Positions 59,626-64,000 of a stretch of DNA of 64,000 nt are shown piece by piece. The translations under genes were made by a program, and so were the position numbers. Below the pieces are notes generated by a model that saw only the letters and a program-made list of their open reading frames with translations, did no database searches and was not told the origin of the DNA. Source of the stretch: Microbacterium sp. SORGH_AS_1204 (GTDB lineage Bacteria; Actinomycetota; Actinomycetes; Actinomycetales; Microbacteriaceae); assembly GCF_030818935.1 (NCBI RefSeq), contig NZ_JAUTBD010000001.1, forward strand, positions 1,860,001 through 1,924,000, in the 5' to 3' direction. Within the stretch, counting starts at the first letter, position 1. Each line of letters opens with the position of its first letter.

Positions 59626-59644
59626 GTAAGTGAGGCTATCCTTA
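59626..59644 (+). promoter_or_regulatory. DtxR/IdeR-type iron box
   Basis: The 19-mer matches the DtxR/IdeR consensus TTAGGTTAGGCTAACCTAA at 14 positions, including the whole AGGCTA centre. Outer arms GGGTAAG and CTTACCC (59624-59630 and 59641-59647) are perfect. It overlaps a TATCCT -10-like hexamer (59637-59642), so iron-loaded repressor would block transcription of the ABC operon 50 bp downstream. Confidence 0.75.
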
Positions 59645-59695
59645 CCCACGGTCCGCCGTCGGGCCCACGCCACACGATCCCTACGGAGTTCCCGG

Positions 59696-60739
59696 ATGCC
59701 ACGCGCCCGCGCCCTCGCCCTGTCCCTCGTCGTCGCGACGACCGCCGCCCTCGTCACCGGGTGCGGAGCGTCGGAGGTCGTCCCGGAGTCGTCTGCCTCC
59801 GCCGGCGAAGGCTCGACGGCGTATCCGTTCACGATCGAGAACTGCGGACGCGAGATCACCGTCGACGCCCCGCCGAGCCGCGTCGTCTCGCTCGATCAAG
59901 ACTCCACCGAGATCCTGCTCTCGCTCGGCCTGCAAGACCGCGTGGTGGGCACGGCATCCTGGACCGATCCGGTGCTCGACACGCTCGCCGACGCGAACGC
60001 TGGCGTGCCCCGCCTGTCGGACAACGCCCCCTCCTACGAAGTCGTGCTGGGCGCCGACCCCGACTTCGTCACCGCCTCGTTCGGCCGCCACTTCGCCCAG
60101 GGCGGCGTCGCCACCCGCGACCGCTTCGCCGAGACCGGCATCGCCTCGTACCTCTCCCCCACGGACTGCGACGGCGACGTCAGCTTCAACGCGGGCGGCA
60201 CGCGCACCACCCCCCTCACGATCGACGTGCTGTACAGCGAGATCCGCGACCTGGCGCGCCTCTTCGACGTCGCCGACCGCGGTGAGGCCCTCGTCGCTTC
60301 GCTGAAGGAACGCGCCGCCGCCGCGACCGACGGCATCGACTTCGAGGGCCACTCCGTCGCCTTCTGGTTCGCCGACACCAAGACGCCCTACATCGCCGGC
60401 GGCTACTCCAACGCCGCGCTGCTGGCATCCACCACCGACATGACCAACGTCTTCGCCGACCAGAGCGACGACTGGCCCGCCGTCGGCTGGGAGAGCATGG
60501 TCGCCGCCGACCCCGACGTGCTCGTGCTCGGCGATCTGCAGCGCGACCGCTTCCCCGGAGACCGCCTCGACGACAAGATCGCGTTCCTCGAGAGCGACCC
60601 GCTCACCAGCACGATGACGGCCGTGAAGAACAAGCGGTACATCGCCCTGCACGGCGCCGAGCTGAACCCCTCGATCCGCTTCGTCGACGCGCTCGACAAG
60701 ATCCGCGCGTGGTGGGATGCCAACGGGAGCATGCTCTGA
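59696..60739 (+). CDS. ABC transporter substrate-binding lipoprotein (iron-complex type)
   Basis: This 347-residue protein has a signal peptide with lipobox V-T-G-C (Cys23) and a class-III (BtuF/FecB/FhuD) fold: I-E-N-C-G-R-E-I-T-V near residue 45, R-V-V-S-L-D-Q-D-S-T-E-I-L-L-S-L-G and a long central helix. It captures a siderophore, heme or similar ligand outside the membrane. Some close relatives carry the pipeline name F420-0 transporter; the iron box upstream argues for an iron ligand. The ATG at 59696 has a GGAG site 9 bases upstream. Confidence 0.88.
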   Translation: MPRARALALSLVVATTAALVTGCGASEVVPESSASAGEGSTAYPFTIENCGREITVDAPPSRVVSLDQDSTEILLSLGLQDRVVGTASWTDPVLDTLADANAGVPRLSDNAPSYEVVLGADPDFVTASFGRHFAQGGVATRDRFAETGIASYLSPTDCDGDVSFNAGGTRTTPLTIDVLYSEIRDLARLFDVADRGEALVASLKERAAAATDGIDFEGHSVAFWFADTKTPYIAGGYSNAALLASTTDMTNVFADQSDDWPAVGWESMVAADPDVLVLGDLQRDRFPGDRLDDKIAFLESDPLTSTMTAVKNKRYIALHGAELNPSIRFVDALDKIRAWWDANGSML

Positions 60740-61791
60740 GCACCACCGTCGTCTCGCGCGCCCGGCTCGGGCGCGGCACCGCGGGTCTCGGCATCCTGCT
60801 CGCCGTCGTCGGGGTCGTCGTGCTCGCCCTGTCGGTCGGCGTCGCCGTGACGCTCGGGCCCGCCGAGGTGTCGCTGGTGAACGTGCGCGACGTACTGCTG
60901 AACCACCTGGGCGTGGCCGACATCCCCGTCAAGGCCGCCAAGAACGCCATCGTGTGGGAGGAGCGCCTCCCCCGCGCCCTCGTCGCCGCGTGCGCGGGCG
61001 CAGGCCTTGCACTGTGCGGCGTCGTGATGCAGTCGCTGCTGCGAAACCCCCTCGCCGAGCCGTTCGTGCTGGGCGTGTCATCGGGAGCGTCGACCGGTGC
61101 GGTCGTCATCGGCGTGCTCGGGATCGGCGGCGGCGCGCTGGGGCTCTCGGGCGGCGCGTTCGTGGGTGCGCTCGTGGCGTTCGGGCTCGTGCTGCTGCTG
61201 GCCCGCTTCACCTCCGGCGGCACGTCGGGTGTCATCCTCGCCGGTGTCGCCGGCACGCAGTTCTTCTCGGCGCTGACCTCTCTCGTGGTGTTCGCCGTGG
61301 CCGACAGCGACGAGACGCGTGGCGTGATGTTCTGGCTGCTCGGCTCGCTCGAGGGCATGCGGTGGGACGACGTCGCGCTGTGCGCCGGGGTCGTCGTCGT
61401 CGGCGGCGTGCTCTGCACGGCAGCGGCCCGCGCCCTCGACGCGTTCACCTTCGGCGACGACGTCGCCGCCTCTCTCGGCATCCCGGTCGCTCAGACCCGG
61501 ATCGGGCTGCTGGTCGTGACGGCACTCATGACCGCGGCACTGGTCAGCGTCGTCGGTGCGGTCGGTTTCGTCGGCCTGGTCGTGCCGCACGCGGTGCGCC
61601 TGCTCGTCGGCCAGCGCCATGCGCGCGTCGTGCCGCTCGCCGCCGTCGTGGGCGCGGTGTTCATGGTGTGGGTGGATGCCGCCACCCGCACGCTCTTCGC
61701 GCCCACGCCGTTGCCGGTCGGTGTGGGAACGGCGATCGTCGGCGTCCCCGTCTTCGTCGCCCTGCTGCTGAGACGGAGGGGCCGCGCATGA
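60709..61791 (+). CDS. FecCD-family ABC transporter permease
   Basis: This protein of about 350-360 residues has eight to ten membrane helices and the FecCD blocks R-L-P-R-A-L-V-A-A-C-A-G-A-G-L-A, N-P-L-A-E-P-F-V-L-G-V-S-S-G-A and G-F-V-G-L-V-V-P-H. It is the channel for the lipoprotein's ligand. The recorded start is GTG 60709, overlapping the previous gene by 31 bp. A CTG at 60736 overlapping the stop (CTGA) has the better ribosome site (GGGAG at 6 bases), so it may be the true start. Confidence 0.9.
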   Translation: MVGCQREHALSTTVVSRARLGRGTAGLGILLAVVGVVVLALSVGVAVTLGPAEVSLVNVRDVLLNHLGVADIPVKAAKNAIVWEERLPRALVAACAGAGLALCGVVMQSLLRNPLAEPFVLGVSSGASTGAVVIGVLGIGGGALGLSGGAFVGALVAFGLVLLLARFTSGGTSGVILAGVAGTQFFSALTSLVVFAVADSDETRGVMFWLLGSLEGMRWDDVALCAGVVVVGGVLCTAAARALDAFTFGDDVAASLGIPVAQTRIGLLVVTALMTAALVSVVGAVGFVGLVVPHAVRLLVGQRHARVVPLAAVVGAVFMVWVDAATRTLFAPTPLPVGVGTAIVGVPVFVALLLRRRGRA

Positions 61792-62561
61792 CGCTGGAAA
61801 CCCGTGAGGCGCGCTGGACGCGCGGCGGCGCGCTGGTCGTCGACGGCGTCTCCGTCCACCCCGAGCCCGGGACGACCGTCGGCCTGCTCGGCCCCAACGG
61901 GTCGGGCAAATCGTCGCTGCTGCGTCTGCTGCAGGGAGCCGCGCGCCCCGACGCCGGCGAGGTGCTCCTCGACGACCGTCCCCTCGCCTCCTGGCGCCGA
62001 CGAGACGTCGCCCGCGCGGTGGCGGTGGTGACGCAGCACGCCGAGACCGACGCCGACATCGTCGTCCGCGACGTGGTGCGCCTCGGTCGCACGCCCCATC
62101 GACCCGTCTGGGGCGGGTCCACCACGGGCGACGAACAGGCGGTCGACGCCGCGCTCGCGCGGGTGGGCCTGACCGACAAAGCCGATCGCCTCTGGCACGC
62201 GCTTTCGGGCGGCGAGCGTCAGCGGGCGCAGATCGCGCGCGCCCTCGCGCAGGAACCGCGCGAGCTGCTGCTGGACGAACCGACCAACCATCTCGACATC
62301 CGCCACCAGCTCGAGATCCTCGCGCTGGTCTCAGCGCTCCCGGTGACGAGCATCGTCGCGCTGCACGACCTCAATCTGGCGGCGACCTACTGCGACAGCG
62401 TGCTCGTGCTGCGCGAGGGCAGGGTGGTGGCGGCGGGAGCGCCCGCCGACGTGCTCACTCCCGCCCTGATCGCCGACGTCTACGGTGTGCGGGCTCGGGT
62501 GATTCCGGATGCCGCGACGAGTCGCACGACGATCCTGTTCGACGGTCCGCTGGACGGCTGA
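61788..62561 (+). CDS. ABC transporter ATP-binding protein (iron-complex type)
   Basis: This 257-residue ATPase has Walker A G-P-N-G-S-G-K-S-S, a Q-loop Gln (V-T-Q-H), signature L-S-G-G-E-R-Q-R, Walker B L-L-L-D-E-P-T-N-H-L-D and the H-loop A-L-H-D-L-N-L-A. The T-N-H-L-D form is typical of FecE/FhuC-type importers. The ATG at 61788 overlaps the permease stop (ATGA). It completes a three-gene importer under the iron box. Confidence 0.94.
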   Translation: MTLETREARWTRGGALVVDGVSVHPEPGTTVGLLGPNGSGKSSLLRLLQGAARPDAGEVLLDDRPLASWRRRDVARAVAVVTQHAETDADIVVRDVVRLGRTPHRPVWGGSTTGDEQAVDAALARVGLTDKADRLWHALSGGERQRAQIARALAQEPRELLLDEPTNHLDIRHQLEILALVSALPVTSIVALHDLNLAATYCDSVLVLREGRVVAAGAPADVLTPALIADVYGVRARVIPDAATSRTTILFDGPLDG

Positions 62562-62600
62562 GGTCGTCCCTCGCCCGGCCACACCGCACGGGCGCATCCG

Positions 62601-63020
62601 TCAGTATTCGGTGACGGTGATCGTGAAGGCGACCGTCGCGCCGTCGGGACCGGTCACGGTGGCATTCGTGCTCCCGATCTCGCGCACGATGAAACCCGGG
62701 CGGAACACCGCGCCCTCGGACGGACCGCCCGGTGAGAACTCGGCGATCGCGACGTCGGCGGTGGTGCCGGTCCACTCCGCCTCGGTTCCGTCCGCAACGG
62801 CCAATACCAGCGACGTTCCCCGGATGACGCGCACGTCGGTGCCCGCGAGATCGGCGGGGACGACGGTCGTCGGCGGCAACAGCTGATCCGCCGCCGAGGC
62901 GGACGGAGCCGCAGAGCCCTCGGGGACCCCGCCCGACGTGCCCTCGGATGTCGTGGGCGCGCACCCGGCGATGAGCAGCGGCAGGGCGGCGGCGAGGGCG
63001 ACGGTGCGGATGCGCTTCAC
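62601..63020 (-). CDS. Small lipoprotein, function unknown
   Basis: This 139-residue protein has a lipobox I-A-G-C (Cys20) after a basic signal, a Ser/Thr/Ala/Gly linker (residues 21-45) and a beta-rich domain. The domain contains G-T-S-L-V-L-A-V and ends G-A-T-V-A-F-T-I-T-V-T-E-Y, possibly immunoglobulin-like. The GTG at 63020 directly precedes K-R-I-R. It is convergent with the ABC importer. No specific family is recognised. Confidence 0.75.
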   Translation of the reverse strand: MKRIRTVALAAALPLLIAGCAPTTSEGTSGGVPEGSAAPSASAADQLLPPTTVVPADLAGTDVRVIRGTSLVLAVADGTEAEWTGTTADVAIAEFSPGGPSEGAVFRPGFIVREIGSTNATVTGPDGATVAFTITVTEY

Positions 63021-63129
63021 GAGGACCTTCTTCCGGCGAGGGCGACCTCGGACCGGCCGCTGCTCGGATGCTATCCCGCCCGCCGACGCGGACGTGGAGA
63101 TCGCGCCGTGTCGACGGCGTATCCGAGCG

Positions 63130-63339
63130 TCAGTCCGTGTCGCCGGCATCGGCGGGGTCGTGCAAGGGGATCTCCAGCGACGTCGTGGAGGTGCCGCCGA
63201 GTCCCAGCAGCCCGGTCGGCGACGCTGCGGGCGGGTCGTCGTCGGGCAGGAGCTCGGCCCGCGTGCGCGGTCGCGCCGGCTCGCCGGGCAGGCCGGCCCA
63301 CTCGCTCGGTTCCTCGGGCCGTTGAACGAAGAGTCCCAT
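63130..63339 (-). CDS. Small hypothetical protein
   Basis: This 69-residue acidic protein starts M-G-L-F-V-Q-R-P-E-E-P-S-E-W-A-G-L-P and ends in E-I-P-L-H-D-P. The P-E-E-P-x-E-W-A-G-L-P-x-E-P opening is one I associate with small conserved proteins of Microbacteriaceae, but the function is unknown. No signal or membrane segment is seen. Confidence 0.6.
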   Translation of the reverse strand: MGLFVQRPEEPSEWAGLPGEPARPRTRAELLPDDDPPAASPTGLLGLGGTSTTSLEIPLHDPADAGDTD

Positions 63340-63365
63340 CGACCCATTGTCGCTCGTGCGCGCCC

Positions 63366-63412
63366 AGCGGGTAGCCCGCTCGCCCGCGCCCCGCGGGTAG
63401 CCCGCTCGCCCA
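63366..63412. repeat. Two-copy 19-bp repeat with internal palindrome
   Basis: GCGGGTAGCCCGCTCGCCC occurs near 63367 and 63393. Each copy contains GCGGG-TAG-CCCGC, a 5-bp stem. It lies in the divergent gap before the right-edge ORF, and a partial third copy (TACCCGTCGCGC) follows. Confidence 0.6.
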
Positions 63413-63467
63413 GGTAAGCAAGCTACCCGTCGCGCAACGGCGCGGCGGAGTCGACGGCCGAGACAGC

Positions 63468-64000
63468 ATGGTCATCGCGTACGCCGCAGCGGCGATGAGC
63501 AGCCTCACCCGCATCAGTTGTACGGAGACCGGTTTCCGCGACGAGAACCACCTGCAGGCGAAGGCGGGCACCACTTACCTGTTCCAGGTGACCGATGACG
63601 CGTACGACGCGGCATCCACCGACACCGCGTCGCTGTGGATCCGGGCCAGCGCGCCGATCTCCAACCTGTCCCCCGCAACGGCTTCCTCCGTCTCGGTGCC
63701 GAGCACGGTGACGGGGTCGATCGCGAAGGTCGACAACAACTGGTACGAGCCGTACGCCGGGATGTGCGGCGACGGATTCGCCACCCTGCTGGGGACGCGA
63801 TGGTACGAGTACGTCGCCACGGGCACGACCGGTGTGCGTGTCGACCTGCGCGACAGTTACTACGACGCGGATGCCGTGGTGTGGGCGTCCGACGGATCGG
63901 TCCCCACGTCGGTGCTGACCTGCCCCGCGCAGCAGCGGGGCGACGGCGGCGCCACGGGCTTCTACGAGAAGACCAACGCGTACGCCGACTTCGCGGTGGA
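63468..64000 (+). CDS. Partial ORF, surface-protein-like, runs off the window
   Basis: An open frame of at least 177 codons continues past the right edge. It is rich in Thr, Ser, Ala and Tyr with two Cys-bearing units: S-C-T-E-T-G-F-R-D-E-N-H, then A-G-T-T-Y-L-F-Q-V-T-D, and later T-C-P-A-Q-Q, then T-G-F-Y-E-K-T-N-A-Y-A. Tandem beta-domains of an extracellular protein are the likely reading. The ATG at 63468 is followed by no signal peptide and the frame stays open upstream, so the N-terminus may be truncated or the start wrong. Confidence 0.6.
   Translation, partial: MVIAYAAAAMSSLTRISCTETGFRDENHLQAKAGTTYLFQVTDDAYDAASTDTASLWIRASAPISNLSPATASSVSVPSTVTGSIAKVDNNWYEPYAGMCGDGFATLLGTRWYEYVATGTTGVRVDLRDSYYDADAVVWASDGSVPTSVLTCPAQQRGDGGATGFYEKTNAYADFAV

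Overview
The window is a gene-dense, high-GC actinobacterial chromosome segment, most likely Microbacterium or a close Microbacteriaceae relative. This rests on the very frequent GGATGCC/GGCATCC words, many GTG starts and 1-8 bp stop/start overlaps, Ala/Glu-rich C-terminal tails on ribosomal proteins, and the gene orders rpsB-tsf-pyrH-frr-cdsA, rplS-lepB-rnhB-DUF2469-yraN-comM-dprA-xerC, rpsP-khpA-rimM-trmD, lipB-lipA, smc-ftsY and DUF177-rpmF-rnc-mutM. Nearly everything is core housekeeping; the only mobile element seen is one insertion sequence.

Layout. 0-17 kb: translation factors, phospholipid synthesis, DNA uptake/recombination (xerC, dprA, comM), RNase HII, signal peptidase, methionine aminopeptidase and the rpsP-trmD operon. 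17-32 kb: a GCS2-family ligase, an SGNH lipoprotein, ffh, a TetR regulator divergent from lipBA, ftsY and smc, then two small ORFs, a 17-C homopolymer and a two-domain acetyltransferase, followed by mutM, rnc and rpmF. 33-44 kb: coaD, recG, rsmD, thiL, ddl, gpsA, an acyltransferase and murA. 44-49 kb: leuCD with a likely attenuator, metY and a flavin monooxygenase. 49-54 kb: terC, an ECF sigma factor with a DUF4349 membrane partner, a 1241-bp IS256/IS1249-like element and tRNA-Glu. 54-64 kb: an MBL hydrolase, a complete fructose PTS cluster (DeoR regulator, fruK, fruA, ptsH), an ABC importer under a DtxR/IdeR-type iron box, a lipoprotein, and a partial surface-protein-like ORF at the right edge.

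The main non-coding theme is a series of different tandem-repeat families, mostly in gaps behind genes and often between convergent genes. Two families (39.05-39.56 kb and 49.06-49.33 kb) are four-copy arrays in which every unit folds into a long, nearly perfect hairpin. A 24-bp palindromic repeat has expanded in frame inside the 3' end of leuC. Other points worth a second look are a Leu-codon leader peptide with an attenuator-like hairpin before leuC, a perfect operator-like palindrome between tetR and lipB, a decayed tRNA-Glu copy beside the intact gene, and a 101-bp gpsA/ddl overlap.
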